A stretch of 64,000 nucleotides of DNA, from NCBI GenBank assembly GCA_050084515.1, contig CM114275.1, forward strand, positions 22,816,001 to 22,880,000, given 5' to 3'. A model generated the notes under the pieces. That model was not told the origin of the DNA and did no database searches. It worked only from the letters and a program-made list of their open reading frames with translations. The position numbers were made by a program, and so were the translations under genes. Below are positions 11,277 through 23,107 of the stretch, piece after piece. The DNA is from Blasia pusilla. Its lineage: Eukaryota; Marchantiophyta; Marchantiopsida; Blasiales. Every line of letters starts with the position of its first letter. Within the stretch, counting starts at the first letter, position 1.

Positions 11277-14200
11277 AAGACACTAGGAGAAAATGACACA
11301 TGGCAATCAATTAGAGGCCAGAAAAGACGGGGAGGGATGACATCCCTTAAGAGCACTCTTTCATAATAATATAAATATCATACATTCGTTATACTATATA
11401 ATATACATTTGTTAAAATTTTTCAAAGGGCAAGGGATCGTTAGGGACATTATTAAATTTTCTGAATACCGGTTTCTCCTTATATCTTAAGGATTAAGTTT
11501 TTCCTTTTGTAAACTATTCAGCGCAGCATATTCGGGCAGCATTTTCCATTAAAAAAACTAGCCAACGAACGGAGGTAGATCGCCCAACCACAGCGTCGGA
11601 CGTCCAGGTTCGCCGCAGTCGACGGAAACGTGACGCTCAGTACAGTGAGTGGCAGCGCGGTGTCGCGCAGTCCGGCGGTAGCAAGCGAATGTGGTGCTCC
11701 GCGGTCTCGTGGTCAACTCGGACGACTACAGTAGCAGGAAAACGTGGTGGACCTGGATTCCGTTGCGGGGTGCTACAGTGCGGCAGAGCACACAGTACGG
11801 TACAGTAGAGTACAGTAGAGTAGATGACAGGAGAAGGCGTAGTAAACGCGCTGAGAGTAGACTTTGCGTGGCTTTGTCGATTTCGCAGGCGCAGAGATGC
11901 GGGAGGGAGTGGAAGTGGATGCCAGCGAAATCGCACCTCCTAGATTCGACGCGGTGCTGCGATCGATGATGCAAGGTAACGTATCGTAACGTGGAATGTT
12001 TCTCCGGCATTTATAAGAACAGACTCGCTAGATTGCATCGGGCCCGAACAGCGATCGTTCTAGTTAGCAGGAAAGTTGTTCTCACTGCACTGCACCCTCC
12101 TGTTGTTGTTGTTGTTGCTGATGATGATGATGATGTTGATGCGGTCGATGATGCGGATGCGTGGTGTGCGGGTGGGATGAGGTAGAGAGCATATTTCGTC
12201 CGTCCGTCGGGAATCATTTGGGAGACATACAATCGAGAGGGAGACTTTATCGAACATCCAAACGTCGGGATGCTTCATTGGTCTCGAACTCCAAGCTCCT
12301 CCTGCCGCTTCCAATGACGAACGTTGCGAGCAACTTCGGAGATTTGGGGAAGGAAAGAACGAAGAGGGGGAGAGACGGAGCAGGGACGGGAAGGGAAGGA
12401 CGAGAGATCTCATCCCTCCCTCCGCGCAGCTTCCTCCCCAGGCGGCAACATGTCAATTCGAGAGGAGGCCCGAATCTTTCGGTGGAATTCGGTCGGTCGG
12501 TGAGGAGAATCCATGCGCGTTCGGGCCGATTTCAACGAGGAATCTCAAGATTCTCCATCCATCGCTCGCGAGAGTGGTTGGTTTCTTGGTTCCAATGCAG
12601 CATTTCACGTACCTTCTTCGCTTGGCGAGCCTCCACCACAAGGTGACAACCAAAATTGGAATGATCGAGTGAGTAATAAGGAACTCGAGCTCTATCAGCC
12701 TTCCGAACGCCTCCTCGATCGGTGGGGGCGAGTGGCACCTCGACAAAAGCGGAGGCAGTTTTCTTTTCCTCCAACGCGTGCGTGCACGCCATCACAATAT
12801 TCTCGCAACCCTACATGGGAGCGAGCGAAGCGCCGGTCCTCACAAATGACAAATCTCCTATGATCCATGCTCGCAAGCATGTATATTGTCCTTGCCTCCC
12901 AAACGGGGGGCTTTACACTTTTCCGCCTGGAGGGATCCTATCCTCGTTCTGGATCCTTGTGACAATCGCGAAAAGGTGGTAGATTTTGATATCTACCCGC
13001 GGAAAAACTCGACCTTGAATTTTCAGATTCCGCTACGATTTCGCGTACCGTGGGACCGGGCGACTAAAGTTGGGGTTGCCATCACCTCCTCACATCTTTG
13101 TTGTTTCGGTTTGGAACATTTCTTTTCACGCTGCGCTCACGCGTTCGATATCGTTGGCGACTTTTCTTAAGGGTCTTCCTCTCTTCGTTCAAGACGGATC
13201 TTTTGACTAGACAATTTCCACCTCTAGAGGGCTTTACCATTCAAATATGTTTCTCCTTCTCTTTGTTTTTTACAAATTCTTCAAAATTTAAATTTTAGAC
13301 ATTTTGGATTTCTTACCGCCTTCTATACATGTTTGTTTTATAGAGTTTGTAGGTTCGTTTGGTTTGTCGCGTGGGTGGGGGATTTCGAATTTCATGGTGG
13401 TTTCCCTCATGGCCCATTCCCCATACGCGTTTTCGGTTGTCCTCGCTTGTACGTGTACATAGAATAGAGTAGTGTAGAGTATGCACGGAAGTAGTTGATG
13501 CTCAAAATTGTTTTTTTTTCCCCATGTGTCAAACTAAAAGTTCCTGCGAATAAAGAAAGTATTGAACTAGTATTGAATATTTTCTAATACGACTTGTTAG
13601 AACTCGAGGAACTCTTTTCCGTTAATACTAACGAAGATTTTTATCTAAAGCATTTTTGGCACTAAGGGGGCTTACACTCTACCTGCTACATTTGTCGATT
13701 GTTTTATCACCGGAAATGTATACTATTACTTTAAGACGGGGTTAGAGAAACCTCTTTTAAAAACTGTTGACACATGTAAGGAGCAAAAACATTTCCCTCT
13801 CACGGGCATCATTCTAGTATATCTACAAGTTGTGAAAAATAGAGTAACTTAATGATATCCAAGAGATTTTATTAAAATATTTTAGAGTTATAGGGGTTTA
13901 CCATCGCTCGCCTCTACCTCATATGAAATCTACATGATCTCTGCAGAATCTTGTCTCGGAGGGCTTGCCTCACCTTTAACATCTGGCAATTTTGACAACG
14001 GAAAACTTGCCGCTTATCCCACTTAAAGTAACCGTTTTACCCTCTAATTTTATAAGTTGAAAACGGTTTAGTTTTAAAACTACTTTAGACTCTTTGGTGG
14101 GGTTAAGGAAGAGTCTTTTCCCTCCCTTTCTCTATATGAGTAAAATGAGACTAAACTATTAGAGAAAATACAGGTAAGATAGGAAGAGCAAATCCCTATT

Positions 14201-15240
14201 GTCGTTAATAATAATACTATAGACTAATAGGTATTTGGGCCATGCACGAAATATAAAAAAAGTTTAAGAGCTCGCGAAGGGAAGATATCGATGATGCTGC
14301 ACATAAACTTAATTTTTCCCGTAGCATGTGAAATATTTCCTTACCGTCCACTTACCGCACGTGTATATAGAGGTGTTTGCAAATCAGGAAATCACTCTCC
14401 CGTAATAATATAAATTAGAGGAGGCGAAATATTTCATTTTTGAAGTCCTTCTATCCCATCCCAAGTATCTTCAAGCTTATCTTCAAGTATCGGAAGGACT
14501 TCCTCTCATTACCCGACCTTTGATTTTCATCGCTTGGCTCTGAGTGATGTGCTTAACCTCTCAATTTTGTCTATTCTCTATCTTAGATTCGTGGGTAAAT
14601 GTTCATTTCCGCCCCCCCCTCCGAAGCTCCAAACGCCATTTTCCTGTCAAGGTCCGAACTTCACAATGTTTGGGTTCTCTCTCTCTCTCGCCACGACTTC
14701 GCAATTCCGCGTATGGGCCAAGAAGGTAAGGTTGTGAGCAACAGCAGTCAAATACTCGTGGACCCGATTCCACGAGTGTTGAAACCTGACTCACTAGAAG
14801 CTCCAAAATGGACACGGTGTGCGATCGTGCAAGTTCCACTTTCCGCCCAAATGCGGCATCATCACCGCCATCCCATCACAGTCCGGAGAAGATAACGCGG
14901 TGGCGGGCGGCGGTGGGGCGGTTGGTTGTTTGCGAGCGAATGTTTGGGTCCACGGGCGGATTAGCTCCCGTCACCAATCGTGCCTCGTACTCCAGCGGCG
15001 TCCTTGTCTCACAGACGAAATGGGGAGAGAGCCACATCACTCCCCTCCCCTTATGCGTCCAGACTCCAGAGGGTGTGATGTGGCAGCAGCAAATCTTCTC
15101 TCGGAAGGAAGGAGGGAGGGGGTCCGTTGCAGCACCGGAAGAGTGCGTGTGCGTGAATATGTGGACAAGTCGCGATGTGCGTCGTTGGATTGGGAGCCAT
15201 CGTGCTAGCTGGCACCATAAGATCCCACCACTCTTTGATA
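11277..15240. other. GC-rich then AT-rich low-copy DNA, no gene supported
   Basis: From 11.5 to 13.2 kb the sequence is GC-rich, and open frames occur in almost all six frames at once, which is expected from base composition alone. None has a recognisable domain or a plausible splice model. A TTG/ATG triplet repeat lies at 12100-12135. From 13.3 to 14.5 kb it is AT-rich with nothing recognisable. A transcribed noncoding or 5'-UTR region is possible but cannot be shown. Confidence 0.45.
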
Positions 15241-15540
15241 CTAGTAAATGCCCGTGTCCGTGCTCTGCACGGGGAAAAACCTTTCAATTTAAATTTTGTT
15301 TTTATATTAAAATGGGCCACCGTATAATGTTTTTAGATATACACGCGTCAAATCGAGGCTGGACACTGGAAAACATGCATTAAGATGAGGCATGTGTGCA
15401 TATTAAACACTTTCAGTAATGTAGCATTGTTAATATTATGTTGAATTTTTTTATTTAGCCACTCCGTATCTAGCCACTTGTGAAGCCACATTGTTTTTAC
15501 TATAGACGGGGAGAAAGCGGGAAATAAGGAAAGCACTTAT
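15241..15540 (-). mobile_element. Helitron-like 3' terminus (other end not located)
   Basis: On the minus strand the sequence ends with a GC-rich hairpin (stem CCCGTG/CACGGG, 15251-15273) about ten bases before CTAG (15241-15244), which is followed by T. A hairpin then CTRR inserted before T is the hallmark of a Helitron 3' end. The body would extend to higher coordinates. The following AT-rich stretch looks like non-autonomous Helitron filler. I could not find the matching TC start, so the right edge is arbitrary. No protein is encoded. Confidence 0.5.
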
Positions 15541-15561
15541 GGTGAGTTAACCCTCGAGAGC

Positions 15562-15598
15562 ATATATATATATAAAATATATATATATATATATAAAA
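15562..15598. repeat. (AT)n microsatellite
   Basis: Alternating TA tract with two AAA interruptions. No associated element ends are visible. Confidence 0.85.
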
Positions 15599-18500
15599 TT
15601 TGATTCCTAGACCTTATCTTATGCCTCTCGGTAAGTAAATGAAAACTGCAGTAACACACTAATAATTAAACTAAAAGAAACCAATCCTTGTGCATCACAC
15701 ACATTCGGTCGTTCATTAACTTTGGCTAAAATCGAGCATGATCTGAATCCGGCATCTTTTTAAGAGGCCGTCTGAAGCAGTGTATTTAGAGCTAACCCAG
15801 AACACGCCTGGCGAACACACGCATAACACACGTTCTGAATGATGTAGTTCTACTCCCAAAGTCAATGGGACATGGAGCCAAGGATCCATTTTTCTAGCAC
15901 TGGATTTGCACACTTTGAAAACGTCCTCCCCCACCCCAAACTCGTGATGCCATCGTTCACACTTTCTTTTGTTTTATTTTCTTCGAGTTTGTCGAAAGTT
16001 CGGCTCTCCGTTACTTCTCCAAGAAGACACTCCCATTCATTCGACGAATGGTTTCGTTTGCGGTCCTTTTCCCTCTTTTTAATCTTTTTTAATCGTCCTT
16101 TATCTTTGAAGCAGTGAGACTAATTTTTTTCAATTGTAATTGTAGGTTCCGTGAGGAATCTGTGCTAGTGTGGGTCCACGAGATTGAAATTATAGCACGG
16201 AGACCGCATTAGGGGGAGGGCATTTTCTTCATGGGAATTTTCTCGTTTATTTTGTTATTTATTTATTTATCCATCAACTATTTATTACTGCTATTCTAGA
16301 AATGGATATACTTCACATGTTAAAACTTAGATAATATTGAGTAAATATTAATTAATTCGGAGGCCACGTGAGTATAAACTTGCCCCCCCCCCGCCACCCT
16401 TCCACCCAATCACAAATTAATATATTTCCCTCTCTCTCTCTATGAGGTGGAGCTTTGGAAGGAGGTCAGAGATTGGCATATACCGGTAACCTCAAGATAT
16501 GGAGTATGAGAAGTCACTCCCAAAGGCAAACACCACAACAAGATGCGCGTAAGAGTGCCACCACACGATCCAGGAAGTCGGTCTTTATGGGGGTCGATCA
16601 CAATTTGCAATGAATGGAAAGTGTGATGGTTATGACTTCCTTTTCGTTTTGTGGAGAGTCGCGGGCTTTTAAGAGGGGAGAATGTGGAAAAAGTAGTGTT
16701 GATGGAATTCCGGAGGTGAAGGTTATTATTATTATTATTTTATTGGTAGAGATCTGATTTTTAAGATCCCTCATCGAAAATGTCGAAAGAAAAGAGATGG
16801 TGGAGGAAAAGGCTTCGAGTGAATGAGGACGACTGTGGAATTGGCCAACTAAAGGTTTGAGCTAAGGGGCATCTTCTATCCAATCCTAGTTAGGTTCTTA
16901 GTACCGAACGGTTATAATAATGCAACGAATTCTTTTACTATTAAGGGTCATGTGTGTTTTGGGCTAAATTCTTCATACGCACGAAATCAATGTTCGTATC
17001 ATTGTTTTCGTCGTAAAAAAAATATTTCCCCTTAAGTCTTCAATCTTATGCGGTTTAAATCATGGGTGGCTCTCCCATAATCTTTAAATTTTATTGAATA
17101 AGAAATATTTTGGGGTTGTTTGTGTGTTTTTAATAAGCTATTCTCTGTTTTATTTAATTATATGGTCGTTTAGAATTGCATTTCTATTTTTCAACATCTT
17201 GAATATGTCATATGTGATGTTTTGAATTTCTTTTCATAAAGGATCTAACACGTGGTGTCAAACATGCTCTTCTTTACTTACACAAGTCACAACCAATTTT
17301 GAAAATACAAGGTTTACTTTTGATTTTGTGCATGTAATGCATGAGTACCTTACTAGTTCCTTAAAAAATGTGTCCAATTAGAATTATCGTTTGACCAACA
17401 ATTGCCTTGATAGTAATTAGGAAGGTTACAATTAGGTTATAATTTGGAGAGGCAAGTCGAGAGTTCTTCAAACTTTCTTTCCAAGTCCTTTTTAGAATTT
17501 TAACAACAAGAAAGAGAAGTTATTCTCCAGAGTTTGCTCTTATTGAAGAATGCATAAAAAAAGTTTTTTCCTTACTTCAAGTATTAGTGATACCCTTATG
17601 TGGGCTACTAGATTATATTTCTTCATTTTTCAATTCGTCAATTCAACGTTCTAAGTTATACCCTCCATAAACAAACCCATCCCACATTTATTTCTATCTA
17701 TGCAAATTCAACATATAATCTACATACTAATTGGAGGATGAGTTTTATGTAGTTGCTCCTGTGTTCGACACTTGTCACTAAATTATATTTTTGAAGAAAA
17801 CATAAATTTTCTTTAGGCAATAAGGTATGCCGTTTACCTTAATATAAAGATTTAAAAATAAAATTTAAATGGATGTGGGTAAAAGAATAGAGCTCCATTA
17901 CTGACTTTTTGGGGCATGACTTCCGCAAGTTACTGCATTTAGTATGGGAGAATGAAAAATTTCCTTAACCTAGCAAGGAGAAAAACAACTACGAATGGAA
18001 AAAGAAATATGCCTTTAGATAGCCGTGCAAACTTTGTACAACAAAGTAGATTGAATAGAACTAGAAATAGATTAGAAGAAAACAAAAGATAGCTCGCATG
18101 GTCTACACTACTAGACTCTTTAATACTTGTGGTGTGGGAACGTAAAGAACAGGTGTCTCTTATGGGGTGAATTATGACACTCATTTCTATTCGTTGTGTG
18201 GGGCATGCATGCTAAGGCAAGCTCTTGGTACATATGAGAGATGTTTAGGTGGGTCGTGGTGTCTCATTTTTGTGGCTCTTTGACTCCATTTTTATGGATC
18301 CTCTCATTTTGTTATATCAAAATAATTTTTAATACTCTTGACGAAAAAATAAAAATTTTTCCCTATAGATGAACTCGCCTACGGGCTTAAACTTGCCAAG
18401 AACCACTAAACGTACGCATGAGAAGAACCCATAAGAAAAACCACAAGGCCGGTCGACCGTTGCAAAGCTTAGTAAACAACCCAAGAAATGTCCTCAGATC

Positions 18501-18670
18501 GTGTGCAGCGATTGAAATCCATAAGAAGAGCAACCATCTCAAAATATCGGAGTGAAAATACTCCCACATTAATATTGAAGCTCCTGAAACTATTTCTTTC
18601 CACAGATAACACGTCCGTCAATCGGTGTCTTGAAAATTACACTTGTTTTGAGATTAAAGAAGAATTTGTT
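15599..18670. other. No recognisable gene (AT-rich intergenic DNA)
   Basis: Only short frames without domains. A small (ATT)n run lies near 16725-16740. No tRNA, rRNA or transposon ends could be supported. Confidence 0.5.
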
Positions 18671-18858
18671 GTCATTTTGGGGAAAAGACAGCGAATCTCG
18701 TTCCAGGAGTAAAACTCGAAATGGGAGCGAACGGTTTTATCGTAAGAAAAAACTCGAAATGGGAGAGAACGGTTTTATTGTCATTTTGGGGACAAGAAAT
18801 CGAATCTCGTTCGAGAAGTAAAACTCGAAATGGGAGAGAATGGTTTTATTGTAAGAAA
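18671..18858. repeat. Tandem repeat, period about 109 bp with nested 36-bp unit
   Basis: GTCATTTTGGGG starts a unit at 18671 that restarts at 18780 (period 109, about 1.7 copies). Inside it a shorter unit beginning AAAACTCGAAATGGGAG recurs at about 18712, 18748 and 18820. The short open frames here simply reflect the repeats; I assign no coding function. Confidence 0.8.
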
Positions 18859-20831
18859 AAAGAAGAAAAGAAAGAAAAACACAAAGGCAAGGAAATCCCT
18901 CCGTGAGCCCCAATTAACGGCCCCCATCTTACAACGAATAAGAAGTAGGCCAACGACATATAGGGGGATCCCTCGAGAGAATCTCAGCTTCATGAATGTG
19001 GAGGGCAGCAACATAATCTTGCTTCTCGTACCGCTTGCTCGAGTGAGGCAGGCGGGAGTAGAAGAAGGGTGGAGGATGGCCGGACTCACGGCGGAGGACA
19101 AGACGCCGTCCGTCCGATGTTGGGAGATAGAATCCTGAGGGCATGGGGGGGGCTAAGTAAAAAACACTCCCAGAGTCCCAATACCCAATAGGGGTTGGTG
19201 ACCCTACTCTTTACTACCCCAGAGATTACGCCGATTCAATGACGGACCAGAAAGGCGACTCGCTCGCTCGGTCACTGCAGATCTTCTAGACTCGTCAAAA
19301 GGGAGGGAGGATCCGCTTCAGGGTTCTCGTGCACCAGCGCCGCAGCTCGCGCGCGCTATAGCGCTCTCAGGGGCTACTCGATCAGCCCGGCAGGCCACGG
19401 GACAACAGAACAAAGCGAAACAAAGCGGGACTGAATCTTGGTCACCACACATCTGAAACTGCTTCCGTCGCATTAAAAAACGGAAAGAAAATCGGAAAAG
19501 GAAAACTCCATCTTCCTTTCTTCGCCTAAGCTCTCGCTCTCAACAGTGAACGTCGCCCATGATGGGTTCTTCGGAAAGGCGGTGGTTCAGCTCACCTTAA
19601 GGAAGGGTTAAATTCACTGGCAGGAAAAAGGACCCACTGAAAAGGCCGGTCACCAAGCATGCAATCGGAGCCGTGAGGTTGATTACAACTTGACTTGGTT
19701 TGACTAAAGGGGAGGTGGTTGCAGTGATCGATTGAAGTCGGGGGAAGAGAGAGAGAGAGGGAGGGAGAGAGAGCAGAGAGGGAGAGGGAAGAAGACTTAG
19801 ATTCCGGCCTCTTGAGGCCTATTTTTTGGTCTCCATGCCCCCTCTTTTGTATCGTGATGGGTTTCCCATCCTTTTTCTACATATATATATTTTAATCGAT
19901 TCGAAGGAAGGCAGTGAATAGAGTAGGACCGCCAGAATTTCAGAAACCAGGAACGCCAGGCAGCCATTTAAAGCCGTGCACATCGCAGTGATAATAATTC
20001 GGAAAGAGATTCGCCATAAGTTCAGGTATGGGGGAGAGGGGGCGGGGGTGGCAACTTAACTCAAGAAGCGGTCGATACATGCCGTTTACTTATTCGCTCA
20101 TTCATTCACCATATGCATTTAAAACGGAGCAATGAGTATATCGAACGAATCACGGCCCCATCTGATGGATTCCAGATTCCAGAAGCAGCCGCAGCTCACC
20201 CGCCTCTTCTTCAGACTTCACGTCAGTCTCGTATCGTCAGTTCAGGTCACAGGTGGGGGCGCCACCATTCCAGCCTCTTTGGACAAATTTAAGAGCCAGA
20301 GAAGGTGTAACTTAGCGCTCCTGCCGTTCCGCTGGGGTCGCGTGTGCGCAAGTGTAAACACCGGCTAGAATGGATCATTCCTGAAGCCATGGAATTCTCG
20401 GAAGGAGGAGGAGGAGGTGGAGGAGACGAGGAGACGAGGAGGGGACGAAGGGATACTTCGAATTAAGACGATGGAAGGCGTAACCGCTACTTGTACTCGG
20501 GACGGTACCGTGGGGGAAGTACGTGGCGGAGGATTCAATCAGTGTAAGAAGCATGACATCACGGCGAGCGGTTGGAAGGGAACTCTACAGTATGCTCGCT
20601 CTATTTTGACCAACAAACTTTACCATCGCCATTACGAGCGCTCCACAGGCCGGGCCAGCCGAGCACAGCTCTGCTCTGCTCTGCACAGCACAGTTCCTGG
20701 GAGCTTTTCGGCCCGAGATGTGTTGGTTAGATTGACGATCCCCCCTTGAAGTGCGCGCGTGCCGGAATCCATCCATCCCATCTCCTGCCTCTCGAGGTTT
20801 TCCCATTACCTCTGCACAGACTCACACAGAC

Positions 20832-20891
<60 letters not shown>
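20832..20891. repeat. (GA)n microsatellite
   Basis: Near-perfect GA dinucleotide tract with one ATA interruption. It generates Arg-Glu and Ser-Leu repeat frames on either strand that should not be read as genes. Confidence 0.95.
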
Positions 20892-20894
<3 letters not shown>

Positions 20895-21114
20895 GGGAGG
20901 AATCAAAAAGAATGGGAACAGTGCGGATTCGATCTCGTATGACTGCAGGAGACCGACCATCCATCCATCGATCCATCTCGAGAGGCGGGGACGGGATCGA
21001 GAAAGCATAGCTCTCCGGGTACGAGCTGCAATTGCGGATAACTGGACGAGCAGCAGTGAATGTTGGAAATGGGTGATGCTCCTCGATCTAGCACACAAAC
21101 CAATCGTCCGTCCA

Positions 21115-21161
21115 TGCGTGTGCGTGCGTGCGGGCGTGCGTCCGTCCGTCCGTCCGTCCGT
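21115..21161. repeat. (TGCG)n-(TCCG)n tetranucleotide tract
   Basis: A run of TGCG-type units followed by about five TCCG units. Simple repeat without other features. Confidence 0.85.
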
Positions 21162-23107
21162 CGAGCGCGCGCACAGAGCGGTCCGATAGCATTCATGGAT
21201 ACATGTGGGCGAATCGATATGATCTACAACTGTAGCTCGACTCGCAGTACCTTTCCACCCTTTTCCTGGGCTGGACTCGCTTGCAGAATTTGGTTCTCGT
21301 GAACGGTGCAATGATTTCTTATCTTCAGTACAGGGAACCGCTTTTCGCGAAAGTAGCAAATGTGTGTTAAAAAGATAGATGGATGGATGGCCCCCCTCGA
21401 AGCTTTTGCGAACCTTTCGGTCGCTGTAACCGATCACTGTAGCCGGAGACGTCCGCGCTCTCTCGCGAGTTTGAAGCTCACCTGCTGCACCACTCGCGCA
21501 GGGCTCCCTCCAACACGAACGTTTCGAGAAGAGAGACGAAGAGGCCAGATCCTTCGTCTCGGAAGCAACAGCCCTCGCGCAGGGGCTGTTGCTGTGCATT
21601 GACTGAAACTTCACCAGATCGGTCAACCGCAACTTCGGGGTCGTTAGCATGTTACGGTAATAAATGCGGGGGGCATCTTCTCCTATATTTCATGTAATTC
21701 GGACCACTTCACTCCATTACGAGCGGCTCAAAACACATAAAGGTGTCTGATATCGAAGTCCGAAAATCCATTAAACGTGTGTCCAACCCAGTTACTATTC
21801 TCTGTCAACCGCTGCTGCCATGAGTAACAAACTAACGATGCTAGCGAATTAAGTTGCCGCTGTCTAGATCTCAAAATTCATTAACAGTGGCCCCGAACTA
21901 ATCTCCATGGAACTGTGTATTGCGATCCCGTGGACGACTGTTCTGACAGACAGGATCGGCTCACATCCACCTCGCCTCCTGTCATGGCACATGGGCTCAC
22001 CTCTGGGGAGGTTTCCGCAGCCGCAAACTAAACACAATTCGAAGGATCGATAGATCCTGTGCATATACAGTGAACTAACTCCTCACTTGAATTGCGAAAG
22101 GGTGACACTCGTGCGTAGAGCGGGAGACCTCCAAATTGACGTGCACAGCCTGGACGACGAGACCAGTAATAAACTCCAACAGAAGAAGGAATTCTCCTCC
22201 CGTTTCTCTCTTCCTCCTCCTCCGCCTCCTTCGATTCCTACACCTTCCTCCGGTCGAGAGGAGAAAACCCCACGGAGACATCTCACGCAATGTCCGCTAA
22301 ACATGCTACAGCGGCTGCAGGAACATGAGCTTCCGTCGGAAACTCGTAAGAGCTAGTTCAAGATAATGGTCAGATAGAGATGAACGAAAGTCCACAAGAC
22401 ACGCATTCACGGACGTTGGAAACAAGGACGAAAACGAAGATGAAGATCCATGTCTCATTTACATGTTTTGCTTATAGGTACAGCCTTCAACTCGATTCTT
22501 GCCTTGAAAAATGCAGATCTGCATGAGGTCTAATAAAAAGAATGCGACTGTAAGCACAACGAGCCCTATGAGGGTTTCATTCACAGGTAGGTGTTGACGG
22601 TCTTCCTGGGCAGTTGCTACTCCCTGATGTAAAAGCCCTTCAAAAGCGTATTCTACTTACAAGGAAATGCCGTATTGAAGGTGAAGGGTTCAGCAAGGTC
22701 GAGAATGCGAGGTCGAAGGATAACAAGTTCTAAGCTGTCGGTCGTCGTCGGGTAGCAAGCGTATGCCAGACGTAGAGGGGCGATGATTGTTTGCCCGTTT
22801 GAAGAAGGAAATTCAAAGAGGGGTCGTAAACATGTGCGTCAAACTCGGCAGTTCTAAAGCTAGGACTGCAACAATGTCTCGAGGGCGAGGGCTTGGTTGA
22901 TCAGGGAGAGAGCACTTCTCATTACCCCAACGCTCGTCACTTTTTCGTCTACATTCCGATCTAATGTTTGAGGGTACATTATGCTCAGTAGCAAGCCACT
23001 CTTAACCGTGTGTAGGTGTACAAAGATAAGAGGGGGCTTGTTACAAAGCAAGTCTTATTTTTGGATGAAGAAGGTTTTGTTGCGATGCTCCATGGCCGTT
23101 GTCCTAC

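Larger units (their letters stand above)
18859..23107. other. GC-rich low-copy DNA 3' of the WIP gene; no other gene supported
   Basis: GC-rich sequence with frames open on both strands, many created by low-complexity repeats. A 307-codon minus-strand frame at 20.7-21.65 kb is driven by the (GA)n tract at 20832-20891 and TCCG/TGCG repeats near 21115-21161. I find no recognisable protein or RNA. The last few hundred bases before 23108 may hold the WIP 3' UTR; the only weak poly(A)-like hexamer on the minus strand is AAATAAG near 23054-23060. Confidence 0.45.

Noticed and set aside
11637-12900. Cluster of overlapping open frames in a GC-rich region
   Set aside because: Open in nearly all six frames at once with no domain, as expected from base composition. 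No consistent splice model.
20727-21650. Minus-strand open frame of about 300 codons
   Set aside because: Dominated by Ser-Leu, Thr-Asp-Gly-Arg and similar low-complexity runs from GA and TCCG repeats. No domain, and the opposite strand is equally open.
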